Source of the DNA: Zanthoxylum bungeanum
Taxonomy: Eukaryota; Streptophyta; Magnoliopsida; Sapindales; Rutaceae
Assembly (NCBI GenBank): GCA_019454045.1
Contig: SKCR01023420.1
Coordinates: forward strand, 310,001-374,000
Reading direction: 5' to 3'
DNA length: 64,000 nucleotides
A program made the position numbers and the translations under genes. Shown here piece by piece: positions 45,724 through 54,839 of the stretch. The notes under the pieces are model-generated. The model was not told the origin of the DNA, ran no database searches, and worked only from the letters and a program-made list of their open reading frames with translations. Every line of letters starts with the position of its first letter. Positions within the stretch are counted from its first letter, which is position 1.

Positions 45724-46377
45724 TTAAAGGTTAAGATCCAGATTAATCCGACGCCTCTTACCACGATCGTCCTCGGACCAATTTATCTTTGAAAGGATAG
45801 GGTCAACTTGTGGTTCATAGGCTATGAGTTGTTCTATTAGATCCGGAGCAATTCTGGCAGTGAAGAGGAGTTCTTTCATATGTTTTGACACGAACCCATT
45901 TCTCCGAGCATCATCCAGAAACACACAAAGAAAATCATAAAATCCATCAACGTTGAGCAGTCCAAGCGGTTTCTGGTGTATGTTCAGGTTCGCCCAAGAT
46001 AGCACTATAAAAATTTCCTCCAATGTGCCCAAGCCACCTGGCAAAGCGATAAAAGCATCAGCACGGTTAATCATTTCTACTAGTCGTTCAGACATACCTG
46101 GCACGATCAGTTCCTCTCCATTTGATGATCCAATAAGATTTGCCTCTGCCAAGGGTTTTGGGATGATTCCTAAAACATGACTACCTCCTTCCTGTACGGC
46201 CTTTGAAACGATCCCCATTAGTCCAAGATTGCCTCTGCCATATATTAAGTGCATATTCCTTGCAGCGAAGACTCGACCCAATTCATGTGCTGCTTCTACG
46301 TATTATGGTTTAGTACCAACACTACTACCGCAAAACACACAGACGTTTTCAACTCGTCTTCTTGAAGTGGCTTCCAT
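45724..46377 (-). pseudogene. LOG-like: LOG cytokinin riboside 5'-monophosphate phosphoribohydrolase captured by A2
   Basis: Starts MEATSRRRVENVCVFCG at 46377; 217 codons, the usual LOG length, and no introns although host LOG genes are normally interrupted. One in-frame TAA at codon 25 (46303-46305) replaces a Gln codon kept in A1. Otherwise the frame is open from codon 26 to 217. LOG family marks: LIYGRGNLGLMG at 44-55 (usual GG replaced by GR), Arg98 in MSERLVEM, and the signature PGGLGTLEE at 113-121, the phosphoribohydrolase active site. HQKPLGLLNVDGFYD follows. The family converts cytokinin nucleotides to active free bases in the cytosol. The tail ends KRRRINLDLNL. Identity is confident; activity is doubtful because of the stop and G48R, unless translation restarts downstream. 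Confidence 0.92.
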
Positions 46378-46637
46378 TTTTATATGTATTTCTTTCTCAA
46401 CTCTGGATGCCTTCAAAAGTGCAATGACGGGCTGAATTTATTGTACCTGAAAAAGGGTGAGTAATAATAGCACAAGTATCTTCCAGAGGAGGATTAGTAG
46501 CGAAATAATATCGTGTAAGTCAAAAAGGTCTGGATCCTGTCTACGAAAATAAAAGAAAACAACAAAATAAATCACAATTATTAGGAAAAGACAAAGAGAT
46601 ATAATATTTACAAGAAAAGTAACGGCTTGATTGACGT
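46378..46637 (-). other. Spacer between virus-like ORF and LOG in A2
   Basis: 260 bp without an ORF. Contains the minus-strand CCTTTTTCAGGTACAATAAATTC block (46458-46436) also present before LOG in A1, a possible splice acceptor or promoter. Confidence 0.5.
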
Positions 46638-47186
46638 CTATGCGTCAAGGACAAGCTTCCCATCCAATTTTCTTATAAATTGGCAAACATGGTCTTTTTG
46701 AGTCAGATTCCCGAGACTTAACAGTTGTCTTTCCTTTTTGAATTGTGTATGTAATTTGCGAATGGCTATATGAACATATCCACTGGGATGCGTCTCAAGA
46801 GTTGAAGATATTTCATCTACAGACTCCTTACTCAAGCCATCACTAATGAATTTAATTTTGTCTTCGCGATTATCAGACACCATTCCTAAAGAACGACAAC
46901 AAGTGTTGCAATTAAATCGTGCACATTTGTAACAATCACCCATTTGCTTAGCTATACGTTTCTTTGCATAGGTGCTTCTTCCAAAACCAGGCAGATGTGA
47001 AATAAAAGAGTCAGAAGACTCACCTGCCAATCGGATTCGTGCTTCAATTACCCAACGAATATCATTAGGAATACCATTGATCATCAGTAGTCTCATTCGT
47101 TTTAAGCGAGCTTTATAGACTTTCATCAGAGATTTTTGAGGCAGGGAAGGGAATTACTTGTGAAGATTTGCGAGAGCTTCTTCCAT
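46638..47186 (-). pseudogene. Cys-rich, basic ORF resembling carlavirus-type nucleic-acid-binding protein
   Basis: ATG at 47186, one TAA at codon 11 (47154-47156), then open for 162 codons from MKVYKARLKRMRLL at 47126. Counting from that Met, a hydrophobic/basic N-terminal part is followed by GRSTYAKKR (49-57) and, eight residues later, C65-x2-C68-x4-C73-x2-C-C77. The pattern 'GRS.YA, basic run, G-x-C-x2-C' is how I recognise the small Cys-rich RNA-binding proteins encoded at the 3' end of carlaviruses and relatives, which bind nucleic acid and can act against silencing. The Cys spacing after the second Cys is shorter than I would expect, and a roughly 75-residue C-terminal extension has no match I know. 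Alternative: an Athila-specific env-position protein. No membrane segment is visible. Confidence 0.5.
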
Positions 47187-47344
47187 CTTAAAATGACTAA
47201 ACCTGCAAAAATTAAACACACAAAAATAAAACACACCAAATCACAATATATACACACAATTGCATGGGTTGCCTCACTGCTAGCGCTAAGTTTAAAGTCG
47301 TCAGCCAGACTTGACTTCTCGAACGTTAAGCTGGATCTGAAAGT

Positions 47345-47690
47345 GTAACACTTTCTTTTTGTCGCTCAAATGATTCTCCCCAGTAGTGCTTGACACGCTT
47401 GTTTTTAACCTTGAAAGTTTGGCTGGAGTCAGGATCATGTATCTCAACGGCTCTATTTGGTAGAACTTTGGTGATCACAAATGGACCTGACCACCGTGAT
47501 TTTGGCTTCTATGGGAAGAATTTCACCCTTGATTTGTTTAACAGTACCTTCTGCCATGGTTCCAGTTGTATGCGCACTAACTTCTCATCATGTCTTTTCT
47601 TGCCATTTTCTTTGTACAATTTGGCATCCTCAAAAGGCTGATTGTGAAATTCCTCCAATTCGTTGAGCTGGTGGAAAGTTTTCTCTTATG
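47345..47690 (-). pseudogene. A2 integrase C-terminal tail
   Basis: Minus strand reads KETFHQLNELEEFHNQPFEDAK, then ENGKKRHDEKLVRIQLEPW and GPFVITKVLPNRAVEIHDPD, and ends VKNKRVKHYWGESF. This is the usual end of Athila integrase (GPFxV.KV.P.GAVEI followed by VNGxRLKHY). It begins right after the protease, so RT, RNase H and the integrase zinc finger and core were removed by one large deletion near 47690-47718. Stops are present. Confidence 0.8.
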
Positions 47691-47717
47691 TTGCTTGTAG
47701 TGCAAGAATTGGCTCAT

Positions 47718-48600
47718 TTAGTACAAAAGACGCTTTTCTTTAGGCTCCACATGCAATTGACATGTTTTAAGTTTGTCAGTAGAACTTTGTCTTTCATCAG
47801 AGTTCTGAATGGTACTGTGTATCACATCGAGTTTGAAACATTCCTCATTCTTTTCATCATCTGGGAAATTCATGGCCTTGAAAACATTGAATGTTACTTC
47901 TTGGTCTTGTACCCTCATGGTTAATTCTCCTTTTTGTACATCAATAATGGTTCGACCTGTAGCCAAGAATGGTCTTCCAAGGATGATTGGCACATCTGCG
48001 TCTTCCTCATATCAAGGACAATAAAATTTGTTGGGAAAATGATTTGTCAACTTTGACCAGCACATCCTCAACTACGCCTCTTGGAAATACTAGTGTTCTA
48101 TCAGCAAGTTGCACTGAGACTGATGTTGGCATTGTTTCTCCAATCTGTAATTTCCTGAAAATAGAAAAAGGCATCAAGTTAACATTAGCACCTAAATCAC
48201 ACAGAGCCTTACCAAAGTCATGTTCTCCTATGACGCAAGGAACAGTGAAACTGCCAGGATCTTTCAACTTTGGGGGAAGTTTCCTCTGAATGATAGCGCT
48301 GCATTCTTCTGTTAATGCTACTATCTTGTAATCTCCCAATCTCCTTTTTCGTGAAAGAATATCTTTCAGTAATTTGGCATATGTGGGCATTTGTTCCAAC
48401 GCTTCTGTTAATGGAATGTTGATATGCAGCTTTTTGAAGATTTCCAAGAACCGAGAAAATTGTTTGTCAATTTGTTCTTCTGAAGACGTTGAGGAAAAGG
48501 TGGAGGTGGAATGATCTGTTCTTTTTCCTTGCTTCTTTTTCCTCCATCTGTTGCTTTGTTTCTTTTGGAACTTCCTCAACAGCTGTTTTGGCTCCAACAT
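47718..48600 (-). pseudogene. A2 protease region
   Basis: Two overlapping open parts. The upstream part (48007-48600) contains KLKDPGSFTVPCVIG and ALCDLGANVNLMPFSIF, the Athila retropepsin active site (D-L-G-A). After a shift near 48000, PIILGRPFLATGRTIIDVQKGELTMRVQDQEVTFNVFKAM follows (47860-47993, two adjoining motifs), the standard protease end before RT. Here the deletion starts. Confidence 0.85.
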
Positions 48601-49980
48601 CTTTGTTGATTTCAGTACCGCTTTTTAACATGATGGCATGACATTGCTCCTTCCCCATGTTCCTTGGATTTGGCTCTGTGTTGCTAGGAAGGGTACCTGG
48701 CGGGGTCTGTAACTCTGAGCATTAGCCAGTGTCCAATTTGATTCTCCAGTGCTTTAATAGAAGCTGAATGGCTTTGATTGAATGTTGTTTGAGCTTGAAA
48801 CATAGCATCGTATTTTGCTTCTTGCTTTTTGAATATCTCTGCAAACCATTCTTTCATTTCTAGTTCATTTTCATGCTCCTGGACTTTGTTCTGCTGGTGG
48901 AATCCAGGTGGTGGATAGTTCTTTTGCCCTGAACTGTTGCTCCATGAAAAATTGGGATGATTTCTCCACCCAGGGTTGTAGGTGTTGGATATGGATTGTT
49001 CCCATGTCTGTTGAAATTATTGACATAGTTCACTGTCTCTTCCTGCTGAACTGGTTCTGGTGCTCCTCTATATGATGAACTTGTGGATCCACCATTAACC
49101 TTCATGTTAAGAGTTTCCAGATTTTTGCAAATCATATCCAGCTTGACATTCAGTGCTGTGTTGGCTCCAACTTCATAAATTCCTGCGATTCTTTGGATCA
49201 TGCTCCTTTCTGTTGGCCACAAAGAATTATTGTTGGCCATTTCTTCAATTAAATCCCAAGCCTGATCTTCTGCTTTTGCCATCAAAGCTCCTCCAGCAGC
49301 AGCATCAATTGTGGTTCTCATTATTCCAGAAAGTCCATTGTAGAAGGTTTGGACTTGTAGCCACTTTGCGATCTCATGATGATGACATTTTTGGAGTAAA
49401 TCTTTGAATCTTTCCCAAGCTTCGCAAAGGGATTCTGAATCTTGTTGTACAAAAGATGTGATGTCATTCCTCAGTTTTGCTGTTCTGGCTGGTGGAAAGT
49501 ACTTTGCAAGAAATTTGGTGGCTAAAGTGTTCCAAGTTGTGATAGAACCTGCTGGTAGTGAATGTAGCCATGCTTTAGCTCTGTCCTTCATGGAGTATGG
49601 AAAAACACGCAGTCTCATTGCTTCTTCAGCTGCTCGGTTGTAATTGAAAGTGCCGCAAACTTCCAGGAAGTTGCTGATGTGAGCATTAGGATCTTCAGTT
49701 GCATTTCCCCCAAACTGTACTGACTGCTGAATCATCTGGATGCATGTTTTGAGTCACCTGCATTTGCTGGTAAGGGAGGAAGTACAATACAAGAAATGAG
49801 TCTGTCAACCACCGGAATTGTTCTGCCTCGAATGGGAATTGGTGGTGCAACCTCCAAAGGTTCATGTTCCATGTTAACAATTGCTTCTTGGCCTTCTCGC
49901 CTTTCCCTTCTCAACTGTCTAATGGTTCTTTCAATTTCTGGGTCAAGCGGTCGAAATTCAAAGCTTCTGGTTCGTCTCAT
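48600..49980 (-). pseudogene. A2 gag (Athila-like)
   Basis: ATG at 49980 (MRRTRSFEFRPLDPEIERTI). After a frameshift near 49740-49770 the main gag domain follows: EDPNAHISNFLEVCGTFNYN, LRVFPYSMKDRAKAWLHSLP, ATKFLAKYFPPARTAKLRND, FVQQDSESLCEAWERFKDLL and VQTFYNGL. This is the classical Retrotrans_gag pattern. A second shift near 49000 interrupts the NPY.....PGWRNHPNFSW motif typical of Athila. The rest, down to the protease, is present with stops. Confidence 0.88.
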
Positions 49981-50085
49981 GTAGTTTCTGAGAACCTGAA
50001 ACACAAGAAAACAAAAACAATAAGTAAAAAGAAATTAGATACAAGTAACGTATATACCCCAAAACTAATAGTGAAAGATAAATAA

Positions 50086-50104
50086 GTCCCCGGCAACGGC
50101 GCCA
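50086..50104 (-). other. A2 primer-binding site (tRNA-Asp)
   Basis: Minus strand TGGCGCCGTTGCCGGGGAC, six bases from the LTR end at 50111; identical to A1. Confidence 0.87.
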
Positions 50105-50110
50105 AAAACT

Positions 50111-52256
50111 TGACCGGCGTAACACAACACGTATAACGCAAGCGCACGTATCGTTCAAGTAGTATAAAAATATCGATCCAACGAGGACTTAATATCTAAT
50201 CTATTAATTTTATGAGGTCAAATGATTACTAGTATCTACAGGATGTTTGATTGATTTGAAATAGTGACGATTCTAAATTTAAAAACAAGTAAATAACATT
50301 GTTCGAAAGTAGATTTTAAGAAAATTATATTAAAAACTATCTAGGGTTGTGATTTCTTCCAATATCATTTTAAAGATGAAGTGGTTATCTTAAGTTGGGT
50401 AATATATTTATTTATTAACCTGGAACACTAAATTATGTGTAAGCCTCTGACGATGGTCAGATACAAATACCCAGTTTAACCCAATTGAACCATATGTCTA
50501 TGTCAACCAAATTATCTGGATTCATTAAGTTTAAGTTCAAATTATGGCTACCCCCGCCCGACAGGTATATTCCTATCCTGTAAGGAAATCTATTAAAGGG
50601 TTATCTATCCTCAAGGAAGATCGTGGGCTATTAAGTTTAAGGTCTTAAACCTAAAATCCCTATGTCTAGTTCATTTTAGATTTACTAGTTCAATTTTATT
50701 AATGGCCAGTAATAAAAAGTATTAGGATTAATACTCAATAAATAAACCTTTATATTACCCAAACTATAATTTAACCCCTTATAAACCGGTGATATTAGAT
50801 TTCATCACAACCCTAGATAACTGGCTTAGTTACGACACATATTTACAGGTAGTAAAAACTTAAATAATAAAAGACATAAAGTAAAATACTAAAAATTAAA
50901 TACTGAAAGTAAATTGCTGAAAAGTAAAATGCTGAAAAGTAAATGCTGAAATTAAATACTGAAAATTAAATGGTGAAAAGTAAATGTTGAAAGTAAATTG
51001 CTGAAAAGTAAATTGCTGAAAAGTAAATTGCTGAAAAGTAAATTGCTGAAAAGTAAATGCTGAAAAGTAAATTGCTGAAAAGTAAATAAAGTAAAAGTAC
51101 AATAAAAGAAAATGCTGAGGTAAAAGGATCCGCTTTTATTACTTCTATTTTAGATATCTCCCTTAATATAATATATAACTTTGCATGATAATTACCAACC
51201 AGCCATATAGGCGGTATCCAGATTAAGTCAAATTAATAATTAATTACCAACCGACCAATCAGGCGGTATCCAGTTTAGTCAGGTTAAAACCAATTTAAAT
51301 AATTACCAACCGACCAATATGGCGGTATCCTCGTTAAGTCAGGTTTTAACTAGTTTATATATTATAATAAAGGGAGATTAATCTAAATATTAGTCAAAAA
51401 TGTTTTACCTTTTACCCCAGCAAAGGGGAGTTACCTCCTCATTACTGAAAAGTAAAAATTGAAAATTAAAGAAAGAAAAGTACTGTGCGTAAAAGTAAAT
51501 TGCGGAAAGTAAAAACTGAAAAGTAAAAAAGAAAGTGCGAAAGCGGAAATTAATTACTGAAAGCTAAAATTAACAAAAAGATACAATCTTCTTAGTATTT
51601 TTAAGGAATTCCTTAGAAGAAAGTATGAATTTTACAATGAAATGGCTTGGTATTTATAGGCAAAATTTTGCCTCCATCAAATCATCCACCAAATCAATTA
51701 TTAATTGCTCCACCAAATCCATTATTAATTGCTCCACTAATCTCTTATCATGTTTGGTGATGATTTGTAATTTTTATTATTTATTTATTAATTTTTTTTT
51801 GCTTTGAAAATGATTGAAAGTGACTTTAATAATTACACACTACACCTTCTGGATGGTTCATCAATTTAGGCCATGAAATCTTCAGAATTTGAAATTATTT
51901 TGTCTTTCAAAGTTGTAGATACTTGAGTCTTTTTTAATCTGGAAATTGAATCAGCTCAATCCGATATCTGAGTAAAACGTTATGCCCAAAATATGACAGA
52001 TGCGCAAAACCGGAATTTCCAAAACTGCACTTCGTCAAAACGCCCTTTCAAGTTTCCAATCTCCAAAATTAAAATATCAAGTCCAATAATTGCCCTTATT
52101 TGAACCCGTATTTCGTCCTAAATGATTTCATTAAGTCCCAATATTATTTTATCTGAAAATAAACTAAAACACATCAAAACGTTCATCAAACCCGAGAAAC
52201 TAAACAAAATATTAAGTAAAAGGGGCGGTAAATATTGATATATTTTCCGCTCATCA
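50111..52256 (-). repeat. A2 5' LTR (2146 bp)
   Basis: Same length as the 3' LTR and differing from it by scattered substitutions and short indels. Contains a minus-strand TATA box CCTATAAATA at 51651-51660, the CCGACCAAT triplet (51190-51330) and the short-unit array (50890-51085). Confidence 0.9.
51651..51660 (-). promoter_or_regulatory. TATA box of A2 5' LTR
   Basis: CCTATAAATA on the minus strand, preceded by GGCAAAATTTTG. The same motif is at about 43787-43796, 37346-37356 and 53468-53478. Unlike A0, no G-box cluster precedes it. Confidence 0.6.
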
Positions 52257-54102
52257 GTCAGTCGCAAATACCCAGTTTAACCCAATTGTTCCATACATCT
52301 ATGTCAACCAAATTATCTGGATTCATTAAGTTTAAGTTCCAATTACGGCTACCCCCGCCCGACAGGTATATGTCTATCCTGCAAGGAAATCTATTAAAGG
52401 GTTATCTATTCTCAAGGAAGATCGTGGGCTATTAAGTCTAAGGCTGAAACCTAAAATCCCTATGTCTAGTTCATTTAAGATTTACCACATCAATCTTATT
52501 GGTGATCAGACAACAAGAAGCATTAAGCTTAAGACTTAATAAGTAAACATTTAAATTACCCAAATTAAAAAATAACCCCTTATAAACCGGTGATATTAGA
52601 ATTCATCACAACCCCAGATAACTAACACATAACTAGGGCTAGTAAAGACTTACAAGTAAAAGACATAAAGTAAAAATGCTGAAAAGTAAATTGCTGAAAA
52701 GTAAATGACGGAAAGTAAATGCTGAAATTAAATACTGAAATTAAATGCTGAAAAGTAAATGCTGAAAGTAAATTACTGAAAAGTAAATGCTGAAAGTAAA
52801 TTGCTGAAAAGTAAATTGCTGAAAAGTAAATCCTGAAAGTAAATTGCTGAACGTAAATTGCTGAAAAGTAAATGCTGAAAGTAAATTGCTGAAAAGTAAA
52901 TAAAGTAAACGTACAATTAAAGAAAATGCTGAGGTAAAAGGATCCACTTTTATTACCTCTATTTTAGATATATCCATTAATATAATATATTAATTTTGCA
53001 TGATAATTACCAACCAGCCATATAGGCGGTATCCAGATTAAGTCAAATTAATAATTAATTACCAACCGACCAATCAGGCGGTAACCACTTTAGTCAGGTT
53101 AAAACCAATTTAAATAATTACCAACCGACCAATAAGGCGGTATCCTCGTTAAGTCAGGTTTTAACTAGTTTATATATTATAATTAAGGGAGATTAATCTA
53201 AATATTAGTAATAAAAGTTTTACCTTTTACCCCAGCAAAGGGGAGTTACATCCTCATTACTGAAAAGTAAAAACTGAAAATTAAAGAAAGAAAAGTATTG
53301 TGCGTAAAAGTAAATTGCGGAAAGTAAAAACTGAAAAGTAAAGAAAAGAAAGTGCGAAAACGGAAATTAATTACTAAAAGCTGTAAATAAACAAACAAGA
53401 TACAATCTTCTTAGTATTCTTAAGGAATTCCTTAGAAGAAAGTATGAATTTACAAATGAAATGGCTTGGTATTTATAGGCAAAATTTTGCCTCCATCAAA
53501 TCATCCACCAAATCAATTATTAATTGCTCCACTAATTGCTCCCCTAATTGCTCCACCAAATCCATTATTAATTGCTACACTAATCTCTTATCATGTTTGG
53601 TGGTGATTTGATAATTTTTATTATTTATTTATTAATTTATGTTTTGCTTTGAAAATGATTGAAAGTGACTTTAATAATTACACACAACACACTTCTGGAT
53701 GTTTCATAAATTACGGGCATGAAATCTTTAGAATTCGAAATTATTTTGTCTTTGAAAGCTGTAGATCTTTGAGTCTTATTTAATCTGGAACTTGAATCAG
53801 CTCAATCCGATATCGGAGTAAAACGTTATGCTCAAAATACGACAGATGCACAAAACTGGAATTTCCAAAACTGCACTTCATTAAAACGCCCTTTCAAGTT
53901 TCCAATCTCCAAAATTAATATGTCAAGTCCACTTTTTGCCCTTATTTGACCCATATTTCGTCCTAAATGATTTCATTAAGTCCCAATATTATTTTATCTG
54001 CAAAATAAACTAAAACATATCAAAACGTTCATCAAACCCGAGAAACTAAACAAAATATTAAGTAAAAGGGGCGGTAAATATTGATATATTTTCCGCTCAT
54101 CA
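52257..54102 (-). repeat. A1 5' LTR, segment right of A2
   Basis: Resumes with the duplicated GTCAG and TCGCAAATACCCAG, matching A1 3' LTR from about 36151 to its start at 37970. Ends TGATGAG on the minus strand at 54102. Confidence 0.88.
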
Positions 54103-54825
54103 CAACCCAAATACCAAAGCCCAATAAAAGAATCACCCTATTTGCCAAGAAACCAATTTCGGCCCATTAGGCCCAATTAAACATAAAAGGCTCATTTGTC
54201 ATATTTGGACTTAATGGAATGGTTTAGGCCCAATTTGGATCCAATCCAATTGACCTAAACAAACTTGGCCCAACCAAGCCCATTAGGCCAAAATACAACA
54301 TTATAAGCCCAATTCTAAATTAAGCCCAACTAATTAAATTTTAATATTCCAAATATCATGATTTAATTAATTAAAGTGCTTAGCCATGATTAACTATTTA
54401 AATTAACATTTCCAAAATACTAATCTAATCAATAATCATGCTTATTCATAATCAATACATGTCCAAAATAATTTAAACAAAATCAACTCATTTCCATGCT
54501 TAAAGCTCACGGCATTAGTAGGGATTTTATATCTGATTCCGATTTCAATCTGATTGAATCTCAAATCAATATTTCCCAAGTCTTTAAACTCATCCAATGA
54601 TCAAAAGAAAAAAAAATACCACGACTTTAGGGCATATATGTATTCGGCCAAGCCTAAGATTTTGGGCAAATTTAATCCAATTAATTTTTTTCTAAAATTG
54701 ATCATGCATAACTCTAAGTTATCAACATACAAGCATACTCAAACAAACAATTGATTAAAACATGCTCAAATCAAAAATACCCAAATCAAGAATATAAACC
54801 CTAAATTCTATTTCATGCTCAATAA
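54103..54825 (-). other. Copia leader, distal part
   Basis: Noncoding sequence between A1 and the copia PBS, rich in GGCCCA/AAGCCCA motifs (54110-54320) and then AT-rich. No ORF of note. Confidence 0.6.
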
Positions 54826-54838
54826 GGCTCTGATACCA
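54826..54838 (-). other. Copia primer-binding site (tRNA-iMet)
   Basis: Minus strand TGGTATCAGAGCC, one base inside the LTR end at 54840; the standard copia primer site. Confidence 0.9.
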
Positions 54839-54839
54839 T

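Larger units (their letters stand above)
42250..52256 (-). mobile_element. A2: Athila-like element carrying virus-like and LOG genes
   Basis: 10,007 bp, with LTRs of equal length (2146 bp each; 42250-44395 and 50111-52256), perfect GTCAG duplication and tRNA-Asp PBS. Internal order: gag, protease, integrase tail, Cys-rich virus-like ORF, LOG ORF, long 3' region, PPT. RT, RNase H and the integrase core are missing, so it depends on another Athila for movement. It lies inside the 5' LTR of A1, so it is the younger of the two. Confidence 0.92.
35785..54102 (-). mobile_element. A1: Athila-like element carrying a LOG copy (interrupted by A2)
   Basis: Inserted in the copia leader. 3' LTR 35785-37970, internal 37971-41885, 5' LTR 41886-42249 plus 52257-54102. 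Excluding A2 and its duplicated 5 bp it is about 8.3 kb. PBS is tRNA-Asp type. The flanking pentamers AAAAC and CAACC agree only partly, so the duplication has decayed. The internal region holds a gag-like ORF with a zinc box and an acidic tail, a remnant of the virus-like gene and a LOG pseudogene. It lacks protease, RT and integrase and so is non-autonomous. Confidence 0.88.

Noticed and set aside
45724..46377. Treating LOG as an ordinary host gene interrupted by transposons
   Set aside because: It lies between the PBS and PPT of one element with matching LTRs and target duplication, lacks introns, and the same gene with the same flanks recurs in A1 and A0.
46638..47126. Reading the Cys-rich ORF as the gag zinc knuckle of A2
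   Set aside because: It lies downstream of the integrase tail, its Cys spacing is not C-x2-C-x4-H-x4-C, and the gag of A2 is located separately at 48600-49980.
47136..48289. Plus-strand ORFs opposite the A2 gag-protease region
   Set aside because: Antisense shadows of the minus-strand protease and integrase tail; no domain of their own.
50086..50104. Possible tRNA gene (CCCCGGCAACGGCGCCA)
   Set aside because: Only the 18-19 bases complementary to a tRNA 3' end are present, next to an LTR; it is a primer-binding site. The same applies at 41862, 11231, 30672, 54826 and 59534.
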